16,525 bases of DNA from an uncultured Lachnospiraceae bacterium (GTDB lineage: Bacteria; Bacillota; Clostridia; Lachnospirales; Lachnospiraceae). The notes under the pieces were generated by a model that did not search any database, was not told where the DNA came from, and saw only the letters and a program-made list of their open reading frames with translations. The DNA is taken from positions 1 to 16,525 of the forward strand of contig CACZQU010000509.1 of the NCBI GenBank assembly GCA_902783305.1, read 5' to 3'. The position numbers and the translations under genes are program-made. Below are positions 8,560 through 16,429 of the stretch, in pieces; within the stretch, counting starts at the first letter, position 1, and every line of letters starts with the position of its first letter.

Positions 8560-9926
8560 TGCCGGGTTGTCTCCTCGCTTTCGCTCTCGGTAACCGTCTT
8601 TGTTTTCGCTTCTTTCACAGGCTCTGTTGTACTGAGTGTCACGGATTCCGCTTCTGTCGCGGGCTCTGTTGTACTCTGCGTCACGGATTCCGCTTCTGTC
8701 GCGGGCTCTGTTGTTTTCTGTGTCACGGATTCCGCTTCTGTCTCCTCTTCGAGCGTAGACTGGACGGCAGCCGCTTCCTCGGTGGTATCTGCTGCTTCTT
8801 CCTCTGTTACAGGCTCAAGTTCCTCTGTCTCATCAAGAGCTTCTTCCTCAGCATAAACAGCATTGTCCATCAGAACCTGGACAACCTGTTCCTGAAGAAA
8901 CTGCTGGCGGAAGGTTTCAAAGGGGTCTTCTTCCTCAGCGTAGGCTTCCTCAATCTCAGACTTGAGTTCATCAACGTTCTCCATGCCATAGCTGTCCGCC
9001 ATCTCCTCAAGATAGCCCTCGAAGTCCTCATCGGTGACTTCGATATTCTCCAGCTCCGCGATCTTGGAAAGAAGAATGCTCTGCTTCTGAATCGTTTCTG
9101 CCGTCAGGGTAAACTCGGCAAGTATGCTCTCCTCGTCATAGCCCATGGCTTTTACAAAATCGGAATATTCCATTCCCCACATCTGGGCATAGCTGGTGTA
9201 ATAATCCACCGCGGCCTGTACGTTCTCTTCAATCACCGCCGGGTCAATCTCGACAACCTCGCTCTGCTCTACAAGCTTCTGCAGAATCTGACCCTGCTTC
9301 TCCTGCTCAAAATTGGCATTCGCCTCTTCCTCCAGATCCGCTCTCAGGGTCTTTTCATATTCCTCGATGGAATCCGCGTCAAGATTTTCCTTAACCCATT
9401 CATCGGTCAGTTCGGGAACGATTTCCTCTCCGGCGAGATAATTGAGCGTCACCGTAAATACTACTTCTTTACCGGCAAGGTCTTCCGAATGATACTCCTC
9501 CGGGAAGGTCAGGGTAATGTCCTTTGTCTCGCCGACCTTCATTCCGATGACACCGTCTTCAAATCCGGGGATAAATGAACCGCTGCCCAGCACCAGGTCA
9601 TAACCTTCCGCCGTTCCGCCGTCAAAGGGTTCACCGTCCAGCTTGCCTTCATAATCGATATTCGCCGTATCCCCCTCCTGGGCTTCTCCCTCTGTAATCT
9701 GTTCCGTCTCGGCATACTCATAGAGGATCTCCTGCATCTCCGCTTCAATCTCTTCCTGCGTCACTTCGGCAGGCTGAGCAGAATATGTCAGGCTCTTATA
9801 GTCTGTGAGCCTGATATTGTCGTCCTCATAAGCATAACCATTCCCAGCGGCGAGGGCTGCACCCTGGGAAGCCAGAATCATCGCGCACGCTATTGCTGCT
9901 CCGGTAAGAACCATATTTTTCATCAT
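8556..9926 (-). CDS. Exported trigger-factor-like FKBP peptidyl-prolyl isomerase
   Basis: This looks like an extracytoplasmic protein-folding factor. Residues 1-27 form a signal peptide with an ALA cleavage motif and no lipobox cysteine. An FKBP domain spans about 84-165 (EGDTANIDYEGKLDG, GSGSFIPGFEDGVIGMKVGE). A trigger-factor C-terminal chaperone-like helical region follows, about 170-360. The ribosome-binding N-domain and the GFRxGKxP signature of cytosolic trigger factor are absent, so it is not the ribosomal chaperone. Residues 361-456 are an acidic Thr/Glu-rich tail with three 14-residue repeats (397-438). Two adjacent ATGs (9926, 9923) follow AAAGGATGA. The gene starts 79 bp after the DUF3048 gene and overlaps holA by 4 nt. 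Overall 456 residues. Family assignment is confident at domain level; clients and localisation of the tail are unknown. Confidence 0.88.
   Translation of the reverse strand: MMKNMVLTGAAIACAMILASQGAALAAGNGYAYEDDNIRLTDYKSLTYSAQPAEVTQEEIEAEMQEILYEYAETEQITEGEAQEGDTANIDYEGKLDGEPFDGGTAEGYDLVLGSGSFIPGFEDGVIGMKVGETKDITLTFPEEYHSEDLAGKEVVFTVTLNYLAGEEIVPELTDEWVKENLDADSIEEYEKTLRADLEEEANANFEQEKQGQILQKLVEQSEVVEIDPAVIEENVQAAVDYYTSYAQMWGMEYSDFVKAMGYDEESILAEFTLTAETIQKQSILLSKIAELENIEVTDEDFEGYLEEMADSYGMENVDELKSEIEEAYAEEEDPFETFRQQFLQEQVVQVLMDNAVYAEEEALDETEELEPVTEEEAADTTEEAAAVQSTLEEETEAESVTQKTTEPATEAESVTQSTTEPATEAESVTLSTTEPVKEAKTKTVTESESEETTRQ
8620..8745. repeat. Three tandem 42-bp repeats inside the foldase gene
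   Basis: Units begin at 8620, 8662 and 8704, each opening GGCTCTGTTGT and containing CACGGATTCCGCTTCTGTC. They encode 14-residue repeats of the pattern TEAESVTxxTTEPx. Units are nearly identical at DNA level, which suggests recent duplication and possible length variation between strains. Confidence 0.9.
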
Positions 9927-10005
9927 TTATGTCATCCTTTCTTTACATCCCCCAAAGCGGGTGGGAAGGGCTGTTCCGTCTTCACCGCACCGGCCGGGAT
10001 CTTCG

Positions 10006-11037
10006 TCACTGAATAGCAACTTCTCCCCAGGTGTCATCCGGCACAAGCGCAATATAGGTTTTGCCGGTATTGATCGTTATCTCATTTCCGGACAGGTCAT
10101 AGTATCTTGTCAGATCGGTTTCACTGTTCTTGGTCCAGGAGATGGGAATCGCTTCTCCGTTTGTCAGGTAATACCCCGGGCGCTGGTATTCCACGAGAAG
10201 ATAATTCATGTAACCGTTGGCATCAAGAGTGTCGTAGGCCGCGTCCTGAATCAGGAGATTTTTGAAGGTCATCACCTGTCCGTCCTCCGCGTCAGCGTGA
10301 ATCGAACCGTATTCGTAATAATCATAGGTTCCGGTCTGTTCATTATAGCGAAGCGTGGAGCCGTTGTGATAAAACGGAAGGGAAATCTCACGCGCCGAAA
10401 AGGCATTGTCATACATGCTGCTCAGCACCACAGGCGCGTCATCGGACGCAAACTGGAAATGCGTCGTATCCTCATTTTGAAACTCGTTGTAATTCCTGGA
10501 AAAACCGGTGGCGTTAAATTTGTTGTCCAGATCTCCTGCCATCACATATTCTGTAAATTCCATGGGTTTACCGTTATCTACGCGGGAAAAATCGCCGGAA
10601 AAATGCTGAGCGGCATACGGCCTGGCGAAATATTCATCGACATAAAACGGTCCTCCATCATGAACCAGCAGAGCATTCCACTCTCCGGCCAGAGGAATAT
10701 TGGAAGTACGGACGCTGCGGATGCTTCCCATCTGGGAGATTTTTCCCCAGTCCTTTACCAGAATCATCAGACGGCTGACTCTGTTGTTTTCCAGGCTGTT
10801 CATCAGCTCATAAACCACGTCTCCTTCCGCTGTTCCAAAATGGGGAAGAGCGATCGATTCATTATCTACCATTACCGCAACCGGACGCTGATTTTCCAGG
10901 GATCCATCGATCCATTCGTTGGTCAGCTCGCTGCGAATCTGCATCTCCACTGCCCCGGCTGAAACCGTCAAAGCTGCGGTAAGAGCAGCTGAAACAGCCA
11001 GCGCAAGCACCAGAGTTTTACCGTTTCTTTTTGACAT
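10006..11037 (-). CDS. Secreted DUF3048 (YerB-like) protein
   Basis: The family's biochemical role is not known to me. The B. subtilis relative YerB is a lipoprotein. This 343-residue protein has a cleavable N-terminal signal (about residues 1-29, SAGA then VEM) and no lipobox Cys, so it is probably released or held by other means. The N-terminal DUF3048 domain shows RPVAVMVDN (51-59), GDVVYELMN (72-80) and GSIRSVR (104-110). The C-terminal part carries the characteristic WTKNSETDLTRYYD (301-314) and a GNEITINTGKTYIALVP-type ending. I chose the ATG at 11037 because AGGAGGG (11043-11049) is 5 nt upstream; the ATG at 11064 adds nine residues without one. The foldase gene follows 79 bp later, so both may act on envelope proteins, an inference from position only. 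Confidence 0.88.
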   Translation of the reverse strand: MSKRNGKTLVLALAVSAALTAALTVSAGAVEMQIRSELTNEWIDGSLENQRPVAVMVDNESIALPHFGTAEGDVVYELMNSLENNRVSRLMILVKDWGKISQMGSIRSVRTSNIPLAGEWNALLVHDGGPFYVDEYFARPYAAQHFSGDFSRVDNGKPMEFTEYVMAGDLDNKFNATGFSRNYNEFQNEDTTHFQFASDDAPVVLSSMYDNAFSAREISLPFYHNGSTLRYNEQTGTYDYYEYGSIHADAEDGQVMTFKNLLIQDAAYDTLDANGYMNYLLVEYQRPGYYLTNGEAIPISWTKNSETDLTRYYDLSGNEITINTGKTYIALVPDDTWGEVAIQ

Positions 11038-11151
11038 TATATCCCTCCTGTTAAGCAAAAACACCGGGCATGAAATGAACTCACCTGATTCCGGCTGCAG
11101 CTTTACCCTTCTTCACCGGTGCTTCCGTATATTCTTTTGAGTAACTCAGAG

Positions 11152-11181
11152 ATTATACCATAGCTTTGGAGAATCCTGCAA
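11152..11181 (-). promoter_or_regulatory. Extended -10 promoter upstream of the DUF3048 gene
   Basis: Minus-strand TGGTATAAT gives a TGn-extended perfect -10 (TATAAT at 11157-11152). TTGCAG at 11181-11176 is a possible -35 with an 18-bp spacer. The start site would be near 11145, giving a leader of about 108 nt before the ATG at 11037. It lies just past the stop of the upstream gene, so the DUF3048, foldase and holA genes can be transcribed separately from it. Confidence 0.65.
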
Positions 11182-11185
11182 GCAT

Positions 11186-12439
11186 TTATTCCGTCCCGAA
11201 CCGGGCGATGCATGACAGGTCCTCTTCATAATCCACGGTTACCGCTCCTTCGCCCGTTTTCTCCGGCTGTCCGGTCCACGAGGGCTGTGTCTTGTACAGA
11301 CGGACACCGCCGCCGGACCTCTCCACCAGCACCAGGGCTCTCATCAAGGTGGAGGGATGCTTCAGGTCTCCCTCCTCAAGGGGCAGCAGATATCCGGAAT
11401 ATCTGTCCCATATCCCTGCCACACACTCCTCTTCCCCTCGGGAAAGGCCTCGGCTGACCGCGGCTGCCATGGTTCCGTTTGCTCTGAGCAAAGCGTCAAT
11501 CTGTCCGGGGCCGGCTTCAAGTACCGCCTGGTTCAGCGCCTCCTCATCGGTCTCATCCGCCGCAAGTCCCAATAAGCCAGGCAGGCTCTCCGGCCTGGCA
11601 CGGTACATCACAAACAGCCGGCTGGCTTTTTCTCTCCGGGTAAAGGAAATCATATACATGCCCCGCCATATGACGAACCGCTTCACCCTGTAAAATTCCG
11701 AGGCCTTTTCCGGAAGCATATATTTCCGGTAGCGGTAGGAGGACGGCCTGCGGGAAGAGGGTTCAAGCACGCCATAAGGCATAAGCACGTCTGAAGGATC
11801 CGGCTCAATCCCTGTCAGATAGATTCCGAACATCCGGATCTGCTCCTTTGGGGTCAGTCCCGCCACGGACTGTCGGATAATATCGTCCTGTCCATAAACC
11901 TTGCGGATAAAAAGAGCCTGAAACAGCCTGGCATAGGCCTTAGCCGAGTCTGCCTCTCCCAGCTCTCCCTTTCCGATGGACAGACACCAGCCCTCAAAGA
12001 CATATCGGAAGGCATACCGCTGGTCAGTGATCTCTACCTGAATCTTGTCATGATCAGCCGGATTAGGTTCAAAGCTGACAAGGCGGCTTAATTCTTCTTC
12101 GTTAAAGGTGCTTTTGAGGATGGATTCAGCCACCTTTCTGGAACCGCTCGCGACAATGGCGTCATACTCGTACCGGGCAATCTGCCTGGCCTTCACCGGC
12201 ATCCCCCCCGCATGGCAGTAAAGTCCCAGCAGGTTTTTTTCCAGAGAATCAAATTCACAGATCACCGGTCCTGTTTTTCCGCCGCTGTGCTTATAGGAAG
12301 CATAGCTCCCCGTACAGAAATGGGAATCCAGGCTGGGTCTCCCCCCGGAAGGGGCATGGTGAAATATCAGGCGGCCATTCGCTTCCTCCACCTTCCACCC
12401 ATTACTGTGCGAAAGCACATTGATCAGTTTCCTTTTCAT
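11186..12439 (-). CDS. Conserved-looking protein of unknown function, 417 residues
   Basis: I do not recognise this family. No signal peptide or membrane helix is evident, so it is probably cytoplasmic. It begins MKRKLINVLSHSNGW, is mixed alpha/beta in character, and has basic and aromatic stretches around residues 245-280 (SSYRYRKYMLPEKASEFYRVKR). The segment CAGIW-like EECVAGIWDRYSGYLLPLEEGD lies near the C-terminus. The start at 12439 is chosen because GGAGG sits 6 nt upstream. The longest open frame, from 12595, extends upstream of the predicted promoter and cannot be right. It is divergent from the carboxypeptidase gene. Codon use and ribosome binding site look like those of its neighbours. 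No function is proposed. Confidence 0.8.
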   Translation of the reverse strand: MKRKLINVLSHSNGWKVEEANGRLIFHHAPSGGRPSLDSHFCTGSYASYKHSGGKTGPVICEFDSLEKNLLGLYCHAGGMPVKARQIARYEYDAIVASGSRKVAESILKSTFNEEELSRLVSFEPNPADHDKIQVEITDQRYAFRYVFEGWCLSIGKGELGEADSAKAYARLFQALFIRKVYGQDDIIRQSVAGLTPKEQIRMFGIYLTGIEPDPSDVLMPYGVLEPSSRRPSSYRYRKYMLPEKASEFYRVKRFVIWRGMYMISFTRREKASRLFVMYRARPESLPGLLGLAADETDEEALNQAVLEAGPGQIDALLRANGTMAAAVSRGLSRGEEECVAGIWDRYSGYLLPLEEGDLKHPSTLMRALVLVERSGGGVRLYKTQPSWTGQPEKTGEGAVTVDYEEDLSCIARFGTE

Positions 12440-12508
12440 TCCCATCCTCCGATATCCATCTTCTTCAGGCTGACCGTCCGGAAGTATCATCCTTGATCCG
12501 ATGATGCT

Positions 12509-12537
12509 ATTATACGGTTTTCCCCGGGGAAACACAA
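12509..12537 (-). promoter_or_regulatory. Promoter for the 417-residue protein gene
   Basis: Minus-strand TTGTGT (12537-12532), a 17-bp spacer and perfect TATAAT (12514-12509). Transcription from about 12502 gives a leader of about 60 nt to the ATG at 12439. Confidence 0.65.
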
Positions 12538-12578
12538 GTCTATCCGGTAATACCGACAGCCGCAGCACAGTTTTTGTC

Positions 12579-12607
12579 TTGAAACCTCTTCCCATATCAT
12601 GTATGAT
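12579..12607 (+). promoter_or_regulatory. Promoter for the carboxypeptidase gene
   Basis: TTGAAA (12579-12584), a 17-bp spacer and TATGAT (12602-12607). Transcription would begin near 12614, about 80 nt before the ATG. The -35 is 41 bp from the -35 of the divergent promoter. In the leader, CGCCGG (12637-12642) can pair with CCGGCG (12664-12669), or GGACAA (12631-12636) with TTGTCC (12660-12665). The two pairings are exclusive, but both are short. Confidence 0.65.
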
Positions 12608-12693
12608 GGAAAAAAAGAGAATCCGTTATGGGACAACGCCGGTAAATTGCTCTTCTTCTTTGTCCGGCGCTGCCATTGAATGGGAGGAAAGTT

Positions 12694-14160
12694 ATGTCTA
12701 CCAAGGTTTCCATACGTATCCGTATGCTTTTCGCAGCGATTATTCTGACCTTCACGCTTCTGATACCCGCCTGTGCCGTCCGGGCGAAGGTCACTTCCAC
12801 CGACAACATCCCGACCGTCACCGGCGGACGGTTTGTCCATTCCACTGCCAAGCAGCTCTGGCGGTATAAATTTGAGGACGGTACCTATCTGAAGGATACC
12901 CTCGCCCAGATCGACGGGAAAATCTATTACTTTGCCCCCAACAAAGCACGTCTTTCCGGATTCCAGACCATCGGAAAAGATACATACTATTTTGGTGAGC
13001 CCAAAGAGGGCTTCATGTATCGCAGCAAATGGCTTCAGGAAACCAAAACCAGAGCCTATTATTTCCAGAAAAACGGGGTGATGGCCAAGAAAAAATGGCT
13101 GACGGTCAGCAAAAAGAAATACTACTTCAATGTAAGGGGCATCCGGTATTACGGTCTGCATGACATCGGCGGAAAAACCTACTATTTCGGCACTTATAAG
13201 GAGGGCTGGCTGCATAAGAACACCCTGGTAAAATATAAAGGCTATATCTATTACATCGACCAGGACGGCTGCGTGACCACCGGACGTCATACCATGCCCA
13301 ACGGCGATGTCTACTATTTTGACGAGAAAGGCAGAGCCCTGACCGGGACACAGATCATCGGCGAGGTTCCATATACCTTCAGTCAGCAGGGCGTCCTTCT
13401 CCGGATCGGGCCGGATATTGAAATTGATTCTGACTGCGCTCTTCTGGAAAACGTAAAGACAGAAACTGTCGTCTTCTCGCACAATGCCCAGACCCGTCAC
13501 GCCAATGCCAGCACCACAAAAATCATGACCTGTATACTTGCCCTTGAAAAGGCAAAGCTTACCGATACCGTCACGTTTTCCGCTCATGCTGCAAGCATCG
13601 AGCCGACCAAGCTGTATGCCTCTGAAGGTGAACGCTTCCGGATGAGGGATCTGCTGTATTCCCTCATGGTACCTTCCCACAATGATACTGCGGTGGCGAT
13701 CGCTGAGCATATCAGCGGAACAGAGAAAAAATTTGTCTCCTTGATGAACAAAAAGGCATCGGAAATCGGATGTACCAATACCCGTTTCGGAACGCCCAAC
13801 GGACTGGACGCAGGTATCACCCACTACACTACGGCTGAGGATCTGGCCAGAATCGCAATTTATGCATACAAAAAGTCCGCTCTTTTCCGCAAGCTGATCC
13901 GGACCACCTACTACAGCTTTTACAGCAAGGATGGTTTTTTCTACTACGTTTCCACGACAAACCGTCTGCTCGCGGAACAGATGCCCGGAGTGATCGGGAT
14001 GAAAACCGGATACACCAGCAAGGCCGGCCATTGCTTTGTAGGTCTCGTCCAGACCAAAAAGGACAACATTTATTTATCCGTCGTTCTGGGAGGATCCACT
14101 TCCGATGAACGATGGGAGGATTCCATCGCTTTGCTTGAATACGCATACAAAAATCTCTGA
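12694..14160 (+). CDS. Secreted D-alanyl-D-alanine carboxypeptidase (peptidase S11) with wall-binding repeats
   Basis: This low-molecular-weight penicillin-binding protein should trim the terminal D-Ala from peptidoglycan stem peptides outside the cell. A signal peptide covers about residues 1-31, with cleavage likely after VRA. CW-binding/glucan-binding-type repeats with alternating YYF and G motifs span about 54-235 (for example GKIYYF, KDTYYFG, GKTYYFG, GDVYYFDEKGRALTG). The S11 domain follows with all three active-site motifs: STTK (273-276, SxxK), SHN (328-330, SxN) and KTG (437-439). The ATG at 12694 is chosen because GGGAGG precedes it by 6 nt and it gives a clean signal peptide; the ATG at 12676 does not. 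There is no C-terminal membrane anchor of the DacA type, so the repeats probably hold it at the wall. It has its own promoter and terminator. Confidence 0.93.
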   Translation: MSTKVSIRIRMLFAAIILTFTLLIPACAVRAKVTSTDNIPTVTGGRFVHSTAKQLWRYKFEDGTYLKDTLAQIDGKIYYFAPNKARLSGFQTIGKDTYYFGEPKEGFMYRSKWLQETKTRAYYFQKNGVMAKKKWLTVSKKKYYFNVRGIRYYGLHDIGGKTYYFGTYKEGWLHKNTLVKYKGYIYYIDQDGCVTTGRHTMPNGDVYYFDEKGRALTGTQIIGEVPYTFSQQGVLLRIGPDIEIDSDCALLENVKTETVVFSHNAQTRHANASTTKIMTCILALEKAKLTDTVTFSAHAASIEPTKLYASEGERFRMRDLLYSLMVPSHNDTAVAIAEHISGTEKKFVSLMNKKASEIGCTNTRFGTPNGLDAGITHYTTAEDLARIAIYAYKKSALFRKLIRTTYYSFYSKDGFFYYVSTTNRLLAEQMPGVIGMKTGYTSKAGHCFVGLVQTKKDNIYLSVVLGGSTSDERWEDSIALLEYAYKNL

Positions 14161-14164
14161 CAGC

Positions 14165-14211
14165 AAAAGGGCTGAGGAAAGATTGCGGCGCAGTCTTTCC
14201 TCAGCCCTTTT
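14165..14211. terminator. Strong bidirectional terminator after the carboxypeptidase gene
   Basis: AAAAGGGCTGAGGAAAGA (14165-14182) is fully complementary to TCTTTCCTCAGCCCTTTT (14194-14211). The stem continues inwards through a GC-rich tip to a small loop. The A and T ends give a T-run on both strands, suiting the convergent carboxypeptidase and CapA-like genes. Confidence 0.92.
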
Positions 14212-14255
14212 ATCATTCCGCTGCTGATGTCTGTAAAAAATGATTACCCTGCAAA

Positions 14256-14300
14256 ATGACTCCTGCGGATCATTCCGTGCTTCCCGGGTCCTGGAGTCAT
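14256..14300 (-). terminator. Inverted repeat just past the CapA-like gene, possible terminator
   Basis: ATGACTCC (14256-14263) pairs with GGAGTCAT (14293-14300). On the minus strand the hairpin is followed by a TTTT within CATTTTGC. It lies 4 bp past the CapA-like stop. The short T-run and the 29-nt loop make it weaker than the adjacent terminator. Confidence 0.4.
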
Positions 14301-14303
14301 ATG

Positions 14304-15650
14304 TCATGCTTCTGTGAAAATCTCCCGTGCTTTCTGAAGGCCGGGTCCGAGAACCTGCATAGTCCGCTGGCGGGATTCTTTGGCGCTCCGGGCAATCCCC
14401 GCAATTCCCGTCGTCTCCTCAATCCGGTTTACCTCATCCAGCGGAAGGATGAAAAACTGATAAGTCCCGGTCTCTCCATCCAGCCTGGAACGGTAGACCC
14501 AGGTGGGAACAAGATTCACATCCGTTATCGCGGGCTTTTTCTCTGCATTCCTGGCAAGCGTCAGCTTCACAATCACCCCGTCTTCTGTATGTCCCTCCGG
14601 CATCTCCTGAACCAGAATGTCTCTGCGCTGGTTGCTCAGTGCATTCCCCACAGAGTAAATGACAAACATCCGATGGCCGCTCACCTCATCCTCGATGACA
14701 TCGATCGGCTGCTCACAGTGAGGATGCCCTCCGATCAGCGCGTCAACGCCTAATCCGGCCGCTTTCTCCGCGATTTCCCGCTGTACGGCAGAAGGCTTCA
14801 GCTGATACTCCGTTCCCCAGTGAAGATTCAGCACAATAAACTCCGCACCGTCGGACCTCATCTTTGAAAGCTCCTCCTCCAGATCCTGGTAAAAATCCTC
14901 CAGGTAGTCATAGTCGAAGGTATTGACCAGCGGAGCGTCGTCTTCATCGAGCTCGATTTCGTTGAGATCCGTTTCTTCCCCTTCCGTCTCATAGGTATAA
15001 TCGATCCAGCCGATCCGGAAGCCTTTCACATCTGCAATATAATAACGTTCTTCAGACACCCCGGCCCGTATTCCTGTAAAAGGGATTCTCTCCGACTCAT
15101 ACACGGCTGCCGTCCTGCGGAATCCGCTGCTCAGCATATCGTACACATGATTGGTCGCCAGGAGCTGAAGATCCACACCGCTTGCGCGGATGGAACGGAT
15201 AATATCATCCGGCGCGTTAAAGGATGGGTATCCGCTGTACTCCGCCTCCTCCCCCGCCAGATCTCCTTCAAACTCACAAGTCATAAAATCCGGTTCGCTG
15301 TAGCTTGGCGAGATATAGGTAAAAACAGGATCAAAGTTATACGACCCGTCCGCCTGACGGCAGGACTCAAGTATCGCGTCATGCAGAATAAAGCTTCCCG
15401 TCGCGCCGATCGTAACCACAGCGTCCGGATCGTTTTTCCCGGGCTGTGTCTCCCCTGATGGTTTTTTTAAGAAGTCTGTATTCAGGTATCCTCTTGCCGC
15501 GGCCGCCAGGAGAAGAACCGCTGTGCCAAGCACAAACACAAGCTTCAGGCTTCCGTTGACAACACGGCGCTTTTTCCATTTCCGGATCCTGCTCCGCTTC
15601 CGTTCCCGGATTCTGCGCTGTTTCCGGTAAAACCGCTTTACCTTGCGCAC
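14304..15650 (-). CDS. Membrane-anchored CapA-family (PGA_cap metallophosphatase-like) protein
   Basis: CapA-type proteins are linked to poly-gamma-glutamate capsule export or anchoring, but many Firmicutes paralogues are uncharacterised. The 448-residue protein has a very basic N-terminus (1-30), one transmembrane helix (about 34-53) and an extracellular domain. Family motifs are NHVYD (167-171), LHWGTEY (276-282), GGHPHCEQP (307-315) and YSVGNALSNQ (332-341). The usual ATGD-type first motif reads GATGSFILH (82-90), so the expected Asp is Ser. The usual NNH is TNH (166-168). The metal site may therefore be altered. The start is GTG at 15650, the first start codon in this open frame after the regulator stop, with only a weak AGGGA upstream. 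It follows the response regulator by 52 bp and is probably co-transcribed. No other capsule (cap/pgs) gene is present. Confidence 0.85.
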   Translation of the reverse strand: MRKVKRFYRKQRRIRERKRSRIRKWKKRRVVNGSLKLVFVLGTAVLLLAAAARGYLNTDFLKKPSGETQPGKNDPDAVVTIGATGSFILHDAILESCRQADGSYNFDPVFTYISPSYSEPDFMTCEFEGDLAGEEAEYSGYPSFNAPDDIIRSIRASGVDLQLLATNHVYDMLSSGFRRTAAVYESERIPFTGIRAGVSEERYYIADVKGFRIGWIDYTYETEGEETDLNEIELDEDDAPLVNTFDYDYLEDFYQDLEEELSKMRSDGAEFIVLNLHWGTEYQLKPSAVQREIAEKAAGLGVDALIGGHPHCEQPIDVIEDEVSGHRMFVIYSVGNALSNQRRDILVQEMPEGHTEDGVIVKLTLARNAEKKPAITDVNLVPTWVYRSRLDGETGTYQFFILPLDEVNRIEETTGIAGIARSAKESRQRTMQVLGPGLQKAREIFTEA

Positions 15651-15702
15651 ATCCGGCTTTTTTCCCTGCTCATCGTCTTTCTGAGGTTCCCCGTCAGTCT
15701 CA

Positions 15703-16392
15703 TTATACCTGAAAATAGTATCCTACCCCCCACTTTGTATGTACATATTTAGGATCCGAAGGATTTTTTTCTATTTTTTCACGGAGCCTGCGGATATGGA
15801 CATCAACGGTACGTACATCACCGGGATACTCATATCCCCATACCAGATTCAGAAGATTCTCCCTGCTGTAGACCTTGTTCTGATTGAATACCAGAAGCTC
15901 AAGCACATCGAACTCCTTCGCCGTGAGGTTGATCTCATTCCCCTCTATAAAAACCCTTCGGCTTTCAGAGTCCATCCTGAGATCACCGATTTCCAGTATC
16001 TTGGGCTCCGCCGTCTCCTGTGCGGGAACAGCCGCCCTGCGCATGATGGCCTTGATCCTGGCTTTTACCTCGAGGATGTTGAAGGGCTTGGTGATATAAT
16101 CATCCGCGCCATATTCCAGCCCAAGGATCTTGTCCATATCTTCCCCTTTGGCTGTCAGCATGATAATCGGTACATTGGAGAACTCACGGATCTGCTGGCA
16201 GACCTCCAGTCCATCCACTTTGGGAAGCATCAGATCCAGAAGGATAAAGTCATATCTGGATGCCCTGGCCATCTCCAGCGCTTCCTCCCCGTCGTAGGCG
16301 CAGTCAACCTCCATACCTTCCTGCTCCAGGCTGAACCGCAGTCCCTTCACGATCAGCTTCTCATCATCGACGATCAATACTTTTCTGCCCAT
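15703..16392 (-). CDS. OmpR/WalR-type response regulator
   Basis: This is a DNA-binding two-component regulator of 229 residues. The receiver domain has acidic pocket D9-D10, phospho-acceptor D53 in LLDLMLP, T80 and K102 in TKPF. A winged-helix domain follows from about residue 130, with WGYEYPGDVRTVDVHIRRLREKIE as its recognition region and GVGYYF near the end. Sequence style is close to WalR/PhoP. GAGGG lies just upstream of the ATG. No histidine kinase is next to it: the next gene is CapA-like, and the fragment upstream does not look like a kinase. A wall-stress regulator beside surface genes is plausible but inferred. Specific naming as walR is not justified. Confidence 0.93.
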   Translation of the reverse strand: MGRKVLIVDDEKLIVKGLRFSLEQEGMEVDCAYDGEEALEMARASRYDFILLDLMLPKVDGLEVCQQIREFSNVPIIMLTAKGEDMDKILGLEYGADDYITKPFNILEVKARIKAIMRRAAVPAQETAEPKILEIGDLRMDSESRRVFIEGNEINLTAKEFDVLELLVFNQNKVYSRENLLNLVWGYEYPGDVRTVDVHIRRLREKIEKNPSDPKYVHTKWGVGYYFQV

Positions 16393-16429
16393 GGGGTCCC
16401 TCTTTTCTCATCTATAAACGCAAGTTTAT

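Noticed and set aside
8116..8856. Plus-strand frame with SVVxSVTDSASVAG repeats
   Set aside because: The repeats are the reverse reading of the 42-bp units in the foldase gene, not an adhesin.
9961..10962. 333-codon plus-strand frame opposite the DUF3048 gene
   Set aside because: The minus strand has a signal peptide, ribosome binding site and DUF3048 motifs, and the plus frame has none of these.
11062..11121. Possible attenuator in the DUF3048 leader (CACCGG with CCGGTG, then TTTTTG on the minus strand)
   Set aside because: Only six base pairs across a loop of about 48 nt, and CACCGGTG is itself self-complementary. Not strong enough to call a riboswitch or attenuator.
12487..14031. 514-codon open frame on the minus strand opposite the carboxypeptidase gene
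   Set aside because: It is fully antisense to a gene with signal peptide, wall repeats and all S11 motifs. Its product has no recognisable domain, and no promoter or ribosome binding site supports it.
15650..15702. Short minus-strand ORF starting at the ATG after the regulator stop
   Set aside because: It closes after about 22 codons out of frame with the CapA-like gene and has no ribosome binding site.
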